A stretch of DNA of 64,000 bases, from the NCBI GenBank assembly GCA_001029295.1, contig LDXJ01000050.1, positions 1 to 64,000 on the forward strand, given 5' to 3'. Shown piece by piece: positions 40,782 to 48,283 of the stretch. Position 1 is the first letter of the stretch. The number at the start of each line of letters is the position of its first letter. The stretch is from Peptococcaceae bacterium CEB3 (GTDB lineage Bacteria > Bacillota > Desulfitobacteriia > Desulfitobacteriales > Desulfitobacteriaceae). The notes beneath the pieces were generated by a model. That model did not search any database, had not been told where the DNA came from, and was given only the letters and a program-made list of their open reading frames with translations. Position numbers and translations under genes: made by a program.

Positions 40782-42074
40782 ATGGAACTTGTCATTTTGC
40801 TGCTGGTCGCGGCAGTTTTCATTTTGCAACTGATCACGCTTACCCGACGCGGTCGGGATACGGGCCGGCAGTTTGAGATGAAGCTGACCAATATCGAAAA
40901 CGGCGTGGTCCGCAACGAACAAACGGTCAGGGAGGAAATGTCGCAAAACCGGATGGAATTAGGCAATAACCTCAAAGGTTTTAATGATTCCATCTTGACC
41001 CGTATGACGGAAGTCATGAATATGCAGCAGACCCAGCAGGAGATTTTTGCGCGTCAATTGAATCAATTGACCCAGTCCAATGAGCAAAGGCTGGACAAGA
41101 TGCGGGAGACTGTGGAACAGCAGCTCAGATCCCTGAGGGAGGATAATGCCAAGAAGCTGGAGGAAATGAGGACCACGGTGGACGAGAAACTCCACGCCAC
41201 TCTGGAGCAGCGCTTGGGTGAGTCGTTTAAGTTGGTGAGTGAAAGGCTGGAGCAGGTGCACAAAGGCCTCGGCGAAATGCAGACCCTGGCCAGCGGCGTC
41301 GGGGATCTGAAGAGGGTATTGACCAACGTCAAAGCCAGAGGAAATTTTGGCGAGATCCAGTTGGCGAGCCTTTTGGAACAGGTCTTGACCCGGGAGCAGT
41401 ATGAGACGAACGTCTGCACGAAAAAAGGAAGCAGCGAGCGGGTCGAATTTGCCATAAAACTCCCCGGGCACGATCCGTCGGAGGCTGCGGGTCTTTGGCT
41501 GCCCATTGACGCCAAGTTCCCGGTTGAGGACTATCAGAGGCTGCTGGACGCTCTCGACGAGGGCGACCCAGCGAAAGCGGAAATCTCCGGCAAGGCCCTG
41601 GAAAACCGTATTAAGGCGGAAGCGAAAGACATCCGGGACAAGTACTTAGACCCGCCCAACACCACGGACTTCGGCATTATGTTTCTGCCGACGGAGGGAC
41701 TGTACGCGGAAGTCCTGCGCAGACCCGGGCTCTGTGATTCCCTGCAGAGAGATTTTCGGGTGGTTATCACTGGCCCGACGACCTTATTGGCTCTTCTTAA
41801 TAGCCTGCAGATGGGTTTCCGGACCTTGGCGATCGAGAAACGCTCTTCAGAAGTCTGGGTCTTATTGGGGGCGGTGAAAACGGAGTTTGGCAAATTCGGC
41901 GACCTTTTGGACAAGACCCACAAGAAGCTGCAGGAAGCCAGCAACAGCATCGAAACCGCGGCTAGGAAATCCCGCACGATTGAGCGCAAACTGAAGGGAG
42001 TGGAACAGCTGCCGACGGCGGAGGCGGCGCGGATCATGGGAGAATCAGATGTGGCCGGGGATGAAGCCAGTTAG
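40782..42074 (+). CDS. rmuC: DNA recombination protein RmuC
   Basis: A 430-residue RmuC-family protein implicated in limiting inversions at short inverted repeats. An N-terminal membrane anchor (MELVILLLVAAVFILQLITL) leads into a long coiled coil (about residues 30-190). The RmuC nuclease-like domain begins LKRVLTNVKARGNFGEIQLA, with LWLPIDAKFPVEDYQRLLDA and IMFLPTEGLYAEVLRRPGL. The PIDAKFP motif is the family hallmark. It is preceded by AAAAGGAGT and stands alone. Confidence 0.94.
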   Translation: MELVILLLVAAVFILQLITLTRRGRDTGRQFEMKLTNIENGVVRNEQTVREEMSQNRMELGNNLKGFNDSILTRMTEVMNMQQTQQEIFARQLNQLTQSNEQRLDKMRETVEQQLRSLREDNAKKLEEMRTTVDEKLHATLEQRLGESFKLVSERLEQVHKGLGEMQTLASGVGDLKRVLTNVKARGNFGEIQLASLLEQVLTREQYETNVCTKKGSSERVEFAIKLPGHDPSEAAGLWLPIDAKFPVEDYQRLLDALDEGDPAKAEISGKALENRIKAEAKDIRDKYLDPPNTTDFGIMFLPTEGLYAEVLRRPGLCDSLQRDFRVVITGPTTLLALLNSLQMGFRTLAIEKRSSEVWVLLGAVKTEFGKFGDLLDKTHKKLQEASNSIETAARKSRTIERKLKGVEQLPTAEAARIMGESDVAGDEAS

Positions 42075-42254
42075 ACAAGGCGAAGCGGGTGAGGAATACA
42101 TATGCCCTCGGATATGAATATTTGTTAAGTTTTGGATCGCAGCAGGAAATCTGACCTTGCCTGGAGAATGATAAAGCACAAGGGTCAATAATGAAGAATA
42201 CAGTGAGAGAGCAAGACCTCTAAGCACATGAGACAGGCAAAGCCGGTACGAGAG

Positions 42255-42302
42255 AGTACTGGGAACCACTCCCACCTGTAGAAGTGGGAGTCTCACGATT
42301 GG
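42255..42302 (-). repeat. IS200/IS605-like terminal hairpin remnant, copy 2
   Basis: ACTCCCACCT-GTAG-AAGTGGGAGT (42268-42291). Its reverse complement aligns with 36380-36426 over about 40 bp with few differences. The rest of 42075-42352 has no gene. Confidence 0.55.
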
Positions 42303-42352
42303 ATGAGACAAAGAATTAGTGGGATGGTGATCAAAGAAGAGGAGGCAAAGGC

Positions 42353-43582
42353 ATGCGGGTAAGGAAAAAGTTAATTTGGGTGGTGGTGGGAGTAACGTTA
42401 CTTTTTGTCCTAACAGGGTGCAGTCCGAATCAGTGGGAACTGTTCCGTGCTTCCATGAAGCTGCAAGGTGCCCAGTCCATGCAAGAGCACACCACGATGA
42501 GTTTCCAAGTGAGGGACTCGGGTTTTGATCCCAATGTTCAACAACGAGTGGACCAGATGGCGGCCTTTTTGAATTCCGCTAAGCTGGATCTAGATGTCAA
42601 GGCGAACAGTAATGAGCAGAAAACCGTTTCAAAAGCGCAAATGGACATAGCTGTGAGTTCACCGGGGATGAACTTGGATTTCCCCGTTTGGGTCGACTCG
42701 GATCTCAATGGGAACACCCCAAAAGTGACAGAAATCATAAAACTGCCACCCGTAGCGGCAGCGTCTTTGCCCCCACAGTTCGCGGGCAAAGAGTATATGG
42801 TTATGGATCCTTATGCAATGAACCAGTCCGCACAAAATAACATCGACATGACCCAACTTATGAACTTCAGCAAAACCTTCCAAACCTCAGAGATTAACTT
42901 TTTGAAAAGTTATGCGCAACAGTTCAATCCCGGGTTTCATGTTATTGACAATGGCATCCAGTACCTGCCGGAAGAAGCGGGTCCGGTGCCCGCGCGGATG
43001 TATGAAATTAAACTGAATGACGCTCAATTCAAGGATCTTATCCGTTACACGGTCAATAATTTTGTTCAAAGCCAAGAAGCTATGAATTTCGTTAAAAACT
43101 TTATGGATTCCACTCTGAAACTCAGTCAAACTCCGGACGCGGCTAAAAACATCAGTAATTTTGACCAAGCATTCGAGCAATTCAAGACGAATAGACCTCA
43201 ATTTTTGGCCAAATTCAATGCCGCTATGGATAAGTTGCAAAATGTCACGATCTTGGGGGATAAAGGACTCGACATACAATACGCTGTTTCCGGCACCTAT
43301 CTGGTGAAAGAAAGTGGGACACTGAATCTTAAAGTCGACTTGGCCCAGATAAGTCAATTCATAAATACTCTCAACGGAAAGCAGAACCTTCTTCCGGGTG
43401 CCAAGGGCACCATTGATCTGACGGTCAATTTCAGTACCGATATCACCGGTATTAACCGTCAACCTGACATTAAGATGCCGACCGTGGACAAGAATAACTC
43501 GTTCAATTATATGGATCTGCTCAAGTCAGCGCCGGGAACGACCCCGATGCCGGGAACGACCCCGATGAAGTTCGCGAATTAA
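42353..43582 (+). CDS. Secreted lipoprotein, unrecognised
   Basis: A 409-residue lipoprotein: LIWVVVGVTLLFVLTGCSPN gives a lipobox with Cys at residue 23. The body alternates amphipathic strands and helices (HTTMSFQVRD, AKLDLDVKANSN, KAQMDIAVSSPGMNLDFPVW), similar in style to beta-sheet lipid-binding or stress lipoproteins of Firmicutes, but no family is certain. The end carries a perfect duplication (PGTTPM x2) at DNA level near 43530-43567. ATG 42353 follows GAAGAGGAGG. A hairpin follows the stop codon. Confidence 0.8.
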   Translation: MRVRKKLIWVVVGVTLLFVLTGCSPNQWELFRASMKLQGAQSMQEHTTMSFQVRDSGFDPNVQQRVDQMAAFLNSAKLDLDVKANSNEQKTVSKAQMDIAVSSPGMNLDFPVWVDSDLNGNTPKVTEIIKLPPVAAASLPPQFAGKEYMVMDPYAMNQSAQNNIDMTQLMNFSKTFQTSEINFLKSYAQQFNPGFHVIDNGIQYLPEEAGPVPARMYEIKLNDAQFKDLIRYTVNNFVQSQEAMNFVKNFMDSTLKLSQTPDAAKNISNFDQAFEQFKTNRPQFLAKFNAAMDKLQNVTILGDKGLDIQYAVSGTYLVKESGTLNLKVDLAQISQFINTLNGKQNLLPGAKGTIDLTVNFSTDITGINRQPDIKMPTVDKNNSFNYMDLLKSAPGTTPMPGTTPMKFAN

Positions 43583-43608
43583 GTCAAAGATCAACCGCGT
43601 CGTGAAAA

Positions 43609-43634
43609 GGCCCATGGTGAAACCACCATGGGCC
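43609..43634. terminator. Bidirectional hairpin between convergent genes
   Basis: GGCCCATGGT / ACCATGGGCC, 10-bp arms and 6-nt loop. On the minus strand it is followed by TTTT, so it best serves the gene at 43655-43885. Confidence 0.7.
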
Positions 43635-43654
43635 AATTGCCGTCGGCGGAGACG

Positions 43655-43885
43655 TCAACTCTTATCACATATTTGGCATAAGATTTGCTTCGATTCATCC
43701 GGCAGCATATCGACGAGATGTTTCAGTCCAACATTATAGACCAGAGCCAGCAAAAAGCGATCCCTTTCTTCTCCACCCCACAAAGCTTCTCCGTCAATCA
43801 ACTCAAGTTTGTTTTCATAAGGAGTGTGTTCTTCCCAAATGCCGTAGGTTAGTTTTTGAGGTTCGAACTTGGGTATGAGATGCAT
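43655..43885 (-). CDS. Hypothetical 76-residue protein
   Basis: A small acidic protein with a strong GGGGAGGG site before ATG 43885. LIPKFEPQKLTYGIWEEHTP and KLELIDGEALWGGEERDRFL suggest a compact soluble domain. The second half has regular hydrophobic spacing (LLALVYNVGLKHLVDML). It ends QILCQICDKS. Similar small proteins occur widely in clostridia without known function. It is followed by a good terminator. Confidence 0.72.
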   Translation of the reverse strand: MHLIPKFEPQKLTYGIWEEHTPYENKLELIDGEALWGGEERDRFLLALVYNVGLKHLVDMLPDESKQILCQICDKS

Positions 43886-43932
43886 TACTGGTTAGCCCTC
43901 CCCAATACAGGCCATTCCGCGCGGCCCTTCAT

Positions 43933-44074
43933 TCACCGAATAAATCGCTGTGCGATCCGGTGCGCACCAAAGTTAGAACGAGAACATCATTTTCCACTTT
44001 TCAGTTCCCTCAACGCTTCCTCTACATCGCTATAGCGTTTTGCGTTAGTGTCTCTGGCAAGACGTTCGGCGTTT
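43933..44074 (-). pseudogene. Remnant of a toxin-antitoxin pair (antitoxin and RelE/YafQ-type toxin tails)
   Basis: Two short reading frames on the minus strand retain recognisable C-termini. From 44065 to 43987 the frame reads ERLARDTNAKRYSDVEEALR then ELKSGK-stop, like a RelB/DinJ-type antitoxin end. From 43994 to 43933 another reads ENDVLVLTLVRTGSHSDLFG, the characteristic C-terminus of RelE/YafQ toxins. Nearly all of the toxin has been deleted between them. Neither piece has a start signal, so this is a decayed locus. It overlaps the end of the zinc-ribbon gene. Confidence 0.7.
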
Positions 44075-44461
44075 TCACTTTTTCCCCTCGTCGTCGTCGG
44101 GTTTCACCGGGGTATATCCCTGATTCAGGGCTTCCTCATAGTAGTCGAAAACTTTGTCCTGGAGTTTGCCCACACAGTCCGGGCAGACGCAATAGCAGAC
44201 CTTCTCGGGATCCCCTTCTTCGGTCGGAGCATAAGAACAAAAAGCGAAGACTTCTGTTTCTTTGCCGCAAATCTCACAGGTTTTGCAAGGCACTTCCGGT
44301 TCCAGGTTCTTCTCGATATGCCCAAGGCAATCCGGGCAGACACAGTAGCAAACTTTCTTATCCTCGTGCTCCGTGTGCTGGGTTTTGCAAAAAGCATGGA
44401 CGTTTTCGGTCGTGCCGCAATAGATGCAACTGCCACACGTGACGTTCTCATCTGTTTCCAT
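44075..44461 (-). CDS. Double zinc-ribbon Cys-rich protein
   Basis: A 128-residue protein made of two similar halves (about residues 9-50 and 60-103). Each has C-x2-C-G, a VHAFC or VFAFC turn, and KVCYCVCPDC, giving about eight Cys per half. These are probably paired zinc-binding knuckles. The acidic tail (KPDDDEGKK) is short. AAAGGAG lies 9 bp before ATG 44461. There is no signal peptide, so it is likely cytoplasmic. The family and partner are unknown; internal duplication is clear from the sequence. Confidence 0.8.
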   Translation of the reverse strand: METDENVTCGSCIYCGTTENVHAFCKTQHTEHEDKKVCYCVCPDCLGHIEKNLEPEVPCKTCEICGKETEVFAFCSYAPTEEGDPEKVCYCVCPDCVGKLQDKVFDYYEEALNQGYTPVKPDDDEGKK

Positions 44462-44615
44462 GGGCGAAGCTCCTTTCCTGACGCTATTGGCAAGGTCCTT
44501 GAAGGCATTTTACCCAAAGTTGTGATAAAAAGCAATCCTTTGTATCTAATGGATCTAATGGCCGGCCGCTTCAGTCTATCAGGTCAACAAATCACCCTGC
44601 CCAGAAAGTGAACGG

Positions 44616-44633
44616 GTTCAGCTTAAGCTGAAC
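44616..44633. repeat. 18-bp perfect palindrome, copy 2
   Basis: GTTCAGCTTAAGCTGAAC, identical to 31523-31540 and again followed by ATC, 8 bp beyond the stop codon of the CdaR-like gene. Confidence 0.8.
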
Positions 44634-44640
44634 ATCAAAG

Positions 44641-45582
44641 TTACCCCGCTAACCAGACCGCCAAGAAAAGTGAGACGGCTTGCCTGAAATCCCTGGGATT
44701 GTACCCCGTCAACTCGGTGATGCGGTCCAATCGGTAGATCAGGGTATTGCGGTGAATGTAGAGGAGGCGCGCGCTTTCCGTCAAGCTCAGTCCTGTGTGG
44801 AAATAGGTTTGCAGGGTCTGCCGCAGTTCCGGGGAGAGTTTGCCGAGGACACTTCCTGAGTAGTGCTCCAGAGGCTCAGAAGGGCTTTGAGCGAATAGTT
44901 GGGCAAACCCCGCCTGCCATTGCGCCAGGCCGGCTTCGCCGGGAAAAAAGCGCCGGTGCACACGAGCGAGCCGCTGCAGTGCCAAATAACTTTCCCACAA
45001 CCCCCGAGTTCCGGGTGTGTCCACATAGACGTAGGACAAAATCCCAAGTTCGTCGGCCAACACGGAGTGGATCTGACTGATGAGGCCCGCCGCCCAGGAC
45101 AGCAGGCTTTTTCGGTTCGCATCCGAGCTGCCCTCCGGGGATGTATACAGGAAAATCTCCGAGTCGTTAAGCAAAAATACTTCCGTGCGAGGCAGGAAAT
45201 TGCGGAGAATCAAAGGGATATCGGGGTGCCAGGCCTGACAGCGGACGAGAACGGGAACACCAAGGGGGAGATCAGGCAGGCCATACATCCGCGCCCGCTC
45301 CGCAAAGGCGGCTTCATCCCAATGTCCTAGGACAGCACTTTGCAGAATAGACTCCCAGCCCGCGGCGGGCGCCGGGTTTTCCGAAGCGGGCACTGGGTTT
45401 TCCGAAGCGGGCACTGGGTTTTCCGAAGCGGGCACTGGGTTTTCCGAGGCAGGCACGGGGTTTTCCGAAGCAGGCGCCGGGTTTTCTGCCACAGCGAGGG
45501 ACCCGGAGTCAGGGGACTCAGCTTCATGTTTTGGGGGGGTTGATCCCAGGTTAGGAGAAGGAGGTTCGTGAGGTTTTACCAT
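44641..45582 (-). CDS. CdaR/PucR-type regulator with N-terminal ENPVPAS repeats
   Basis: A 313-residue protein. The C-terminus is a PucR/CdaR helix-turn-helix (TYFHTGLSLTESARLLYIHR, then NTLIYRLDRITELTGYNPRD). The middle (about 80-240) is the diverged GGDEF-like region of this family, without catalytic motifs. The N-terminal 75 residues are a disordered Pro-rich arm with six 7-residue units (ENPVPAS), from a 21-bp tandem repeat. AAAGGAG precedes ATG 45582, 10 bp after the UgpC-type ATPase stop, so the two are co-transcribed. A role as sugar-use regulator is inferred from that link and from CdaR relatives. Confidence 0.85.
   Translation of the reverse strand: MVKPHEPPSPNLGSTPPKHEAESPDSGSLAVAENPAPASENPVPASENPVPASENPVPASENPVPASENPAPAAGWESILQSAVLGHWDEAAFAERARMYGLPDLPLGVPVLVRCQAWHPDIPLILRNFLPRTEVFLLNDSEIFLYTSPEGSSDANRKSLLSWAAGLISQIHSVLADELGILSYVYVDTPGTRGLWESYLALQRLARVHRRFFPGEAGLAQWQAGFAQLFAQSPSEPLEHYSGSVLGKLSPELRQTLQTYFHTGLSLTESARLLYIHRNTLIYRLDRITELTGYNPRDFRQAVSLFLAVWLAG
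45369..45494. repeat. 21-bp coding tandem repeat, six units
   Basis: GCACTGGGTTTTCCGAAGCG(G) and variants repeat exactly every 21 bp. The middle units are identical, indicating recent expansion. Being a multiple of three, copy-number changes alter arm length, not frame. Confidence 0.92.
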
Positions 45583-45592
45583 AAAGCTCCTT

Positions 45593-46693
45593 TCACACTA
45601 AAGACAGCTGGGTTTCGATGTCAAAATAATGGATGGCGGCCATATCGAAAGCGATGCGATGGTTTTCGAGAGCTTTGGCCTGACTTGAAGCCTCAAAGCG
45701 CGCGACCACGTTGTCGCCACCTACGGACAAGTAGACATAATTCTCCGCTCCCATGGGCTCTACCACTTCCACCTTGGCTTCCAGGGTCCAATCGGAATGA
45801 GCGGACAAAAAGGCGTCATCATCGTAGACGAATTCCGGCCGGATACCGAGCATGATTTCCTTCCCATTATAGGGGGCCAGGATTTGGCGGTGCTTTTCGG
45901 CGGCGGCAAGATGGAAGCCGGGATGGATCAACTGCGGGACCCCATTGTCCGTTTTAACGTTGACCTTAAGGAAGTTCATGGAGGGCGAACCGATAAAACC
46001 GGCCACGAAAATATTCTTGGGATGATTGTAAAGATTCATGGGAGTATCGACCTGTTGGATGTAGCCGTCTTTCATGACGACGATGCGGTCGCCCATGGTC
46101 ATAGCTTCGGTCTGGTCGTGAGTGACGTAGACCACAGTGGTCTGAAGGCGCTGGCGCAGCTTGGATATCTCAGCCCGCATCTGCACTCTCAGTTTGGCGT
46201 CCAGATTGGACAAAGGTTCGTCCATCAGGAAGACCTGAGGCTCACGCACAATGGCCCGCCCCAGAGCCACCCTTTGCCGTTGTCCACCGGAAAGGGCTTT
46301 GGGTTTGCGATCCAAGAGATGTTCAATATCCAGAATGCGAGCGGCTTCTCTGACGCGACGGTCAATTTCGGCCTTGGGGGTCTTGCGCAGTTTGAGGCCG
46401 AAGGCCATGTTGCCGTAAACCGTCATATGAGGGTAGAGGGCGTAACTCTGAAAGACCATGGCGATGTCGCGGTTTTTGGGCGGCACATCGTTGACCAAGC
46501 GCTCACCGATGAAGAGCTCTCCGCTAGTAATCTCCTCCAAGCCGGCAATCATACGCAAAGTTGTGGTTTTACCGCACCCGGAAGGACCGACAAAGACCAT
46601 GAATTCTTTGTCCTTGATTTCCAAGTTAAAATCGTGGACGACCTCATTTTGATCATACTTTTTTGTCACACCTTTAAACACCAGTCCAGCCAT
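45593..46693 (-). CDS. ugpC: ABC transporter ATPase, UgpC/MsmX/MalK type
   Basis: A 366-residue ATPase for CUT1 sugar importers. It has Walker A VGPSGCGKTT, Q-loop VFQSYALYPHMTV, signature LSGGQRQRVALGRAIV, Walker B VFLMDEPLSNLDAKLR, the switch His in VTHDQTEAM, and a C-terminal TOBE/MalK regulatory domain (from about residue 240, ILAPYNGKEIMLGIRPEF). ATG 46693 follows AAGGAGG. It is not next to permeases, like MsmX of Bacillus, which energises several sugar importers. It may serve the importer at 31553-34916, which lacks an ATPase. Confidence 0.95.
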   Translation of the reverse strand: MAGLVFKGVTKKYDQNEVVHDFNLEIKDKEFMVFVGPSGCGKTTTLRMIAGLEEITSGELFIGERLVNDVPPKNRDIAMVFQSYALYPHMTVYGNMAFGLKLRKTPKAEIDRRVREAARILDIEHLLDRKPKALSGGQRQRVALGRAIVREPQVFLMDEPLSNLDAKLRVQMRAEISKLRQRLQTTVVYVTHDQTEAMTMGDRIVVMKDGYIQQVDTPMNLYNHPKNIFVAGFIGSPSMNFLKVNVKTDNGVPQLIHPGFHLAAAEKHRQILAPYNGKEIMLGIRPEFVYDDDAFLSAHSDWTLEAKVEVVEPMGAENYVYLSVGGDNVVARFEASSQAKALENHRIAFDMAAIHYFDIETQLSLV

Positions 46694-46923
46694 GAAAAAT
46701 CCTCCTTGTCCTTATTCTGTCCGGCACCGACCCTGTCTTACACTCATTCTTGCGGATACGGCGACTTGCTGCTACGATTTGCTGCGTCGACAAAGTCGCA
46801 GTTCAAAAGCCGGCTAGTTTTAAAGACAGGGTAACAGAAGTGAGGGGATTTAGCTATTGGACAAGAGTACGAATTTTCGAGCCCCTGCTCCGTAAACAGC
46901 GGGATCTTTCCACAGGAAGTGGG

Positions 46924-46935
46924 GCAAGCGCTTGC
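46924..46935. promoter_or_regulatory. Possible CcpA-type catabolite (cre-like) palindrome
   Basis: GCAAGCGCTTGC is a perfect 12-bp palindrome with the AAGCGCTT core of cre sites, 230 bp upstream of the sugar ATPase gene. It could be a LacI-family operator. The flanks do not extend the match, so support is moderate. The gap 46694-47099 holds no gene. Confidence 0.4.
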
Positions 46936-47060
46936 TCGTTTCCATTTTCTAATGATGTCGCGATAGAGGTACGGTGGTTTTCCCCGAGAGGCAGTGCGAA
47001 AGAAGGTTCAAGATAACACAGTCGGACGCTGTGCTCCCCTTTTCCGCCCCGGTAGCGTTA

Positions 47061-47069
47061 TGCTATAAT
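47061..47069 (+). promoter_or_regulatory. Extended -10 promoter for the Rpn-type gene
   Basis: TGCTATAAT, 30 bp before ATG 47100. No good -35 is visible, consistent with an extended -10 promoter. Confidence 0.55.
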
Positions 47070-47099
47070 GGATCCAGAAACTTGCAAAGGAGTCTACCT

Positions 47100-48173
47100 A
47101 TGGTTGAGCATGGTCGAACTCCTCATCATCTGCACGACAAAGGGTATAAGGAACTGTTTTCCGACAGCGAAACCTTCCTGGAGTTTATCCAGAGTTTCAT
47201 TCCTGCCGCTTGGACCCGTGATCTCCGGGCAGAAAATTTGATCAGGATTGATAAGAGTTTTATCCTGCAAGATTTCCAAGATAAAGAAGCAGATGTCGTC
47301 TACCGTTTGCAGCATAGTAGTAGCTCGGTAATCTTTTACATTCTTTTGGAATTACAGTCCAGTGTGGATTACCTTATGCCCTTTCGCCTTTTGCTTTACA
47401 TGACCGAGATCTGGCGGGATGCTTTTCACAACACACCAGAGAAAGATCGCAGGCGTAAGGGTTTTCGTCTACCTGTTGTGGTCCCCATAGTACTTTACAA
47501 TGGTGTAAGAAAGTGGACGGCAACCTCTAATTTTCAGGGCTTGTTTGTCAATCCTGAAGACTACATCCCCTATGTCCTAGACTTTCGCTATTATTTAGTC
47601 AATGTCCGTTCCTTTGCCGAGGGGGAACTTCTCGCTTTTTCCAATTTGGTTGCTACGATTTTCGCCTTAGATCAAAGGATGGAAGCAGAAGAGTTGTTGC
47701 CCAGGCTGCGCCGTTTCATGAATGTACTACAACGTCTGAAGCCAAAGGAGTTCCAGCAATTCAAGAATTGGATGCACCATGTTTTGAATGAACGGCTTGC
47801 ACAGCCCTTGCAAGAGGATGCCAAGGCACTGCTTGAAGAAGCAAATCCTCAGGAGGTGGAACGCATGATTTATAACCTGGAACGTACTCTGAGAAAACTT
47901 GAACGCACCGCGAAACAAGAAGGCCGTGAAAAAGGTATCGAACAGGGGAAGCAGGAGGGTATCCTGACGGGAAAGATTAGAGCGAAGCAGGATGACATCA
48001 CACTCTTTTTGTCTGTGCGTTACGGGGAGGTTTCCCGGTCTCTGCAAGAGGCTGCCCGTCAGATCCAGGATGTAGTCAGTCTGGAAGAGCTCTTGAAGGC
48101 ACTCTATACGGCCTCGGACTTTTCTGAAGTAAAAGCCGTAGTGGAAAGGTTCGCGGCTCAGGATAAACTATAG
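47100..48173 (+). CDS. Rpn-family recombination-promoting nuclease/putative transposase
   Basis: A 357-residue protein of the Rpn/PF04754 (Transposase_31) family, whose E. coli members are DNA endonucleases promoting RecA-independent recombination. HDKGYKELFSDSETFLEFIQ is the family opening; the PD-(D/E)XK core shows as KEADVVYRLQH and FYILLELQSSVDYLMPFRLL. The C-terminus is helical and charged (KQEGREKGIEQGKQEGI). ATG 47100 has AAAGGAG; frames further upstream lack a site. Such genes move horizontally and are multicopy in many Firmicutes. Direct 18-bp repeats follow it. Confidence 0.9.
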   Translation: MVEHGRTPHHLHDKGYKELFSDSETFLEFIQSFIPAAWTRDLRAENLIRIDKSFILQDFQDKEADVVYRLQHSSSSVIFYILLELQSSVDYLMPFRLLLYMTEIWRDAFHNTPEKDRRRKGFRLPVVVPIVLYNGVRKWTATSNFQGLFVNPEDYIPYVLDFRYYLVNVRSFAEGELLAFSNLVATIFALDQRMEAEELLPRLRRFMNVLQRLKPKEFQQFKNWMHHVLNERLAQPLQEDAKALLEEANPQEVERMIYNLERTLRKLERTAKQEGREKGIEQGKQEGILTGKIRAKQDDITLFLSVRYGEVSRSLQEAARQIQDVVSLEELLKALYTASDFSEVKAVVERFAAQDKL

Positions 48174-48194
48174 TGCTTGGCGGATACTGTCGCC

Positions 48195-48230
48195 GTGAAG
48201 CTTACCCCAAACGTGAAGATTACCCCAAAA
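48195..48230. repeat. 18-bp intergenic tandem repeat x2
   Basis: GTGAAG(C/A)TTACCCCAAA(C/A) occurs at 48195-48212 and 48213-48230. Confidence 0.75.
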
Positions 48231-48283
48231 TGGAGTTCGTGGTCGGGTGGACAAGGGAGATAAGTGGTTAAAACAGCGTGTCT

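Noticed and set aside
45369-45494. CRISPR or intergenic repeat
   Set aside because: The 21-bp units are contiguous and in frame inside the CdaR-like gene. They encode a Pro-rich arm.
45797-46834. 345-codon plus-strand frame opposite the UgpC-type ATPase
   Set aside because: The minus-strand ATPase has every ABC motif; the opposite frame is a codon-bias shadow.
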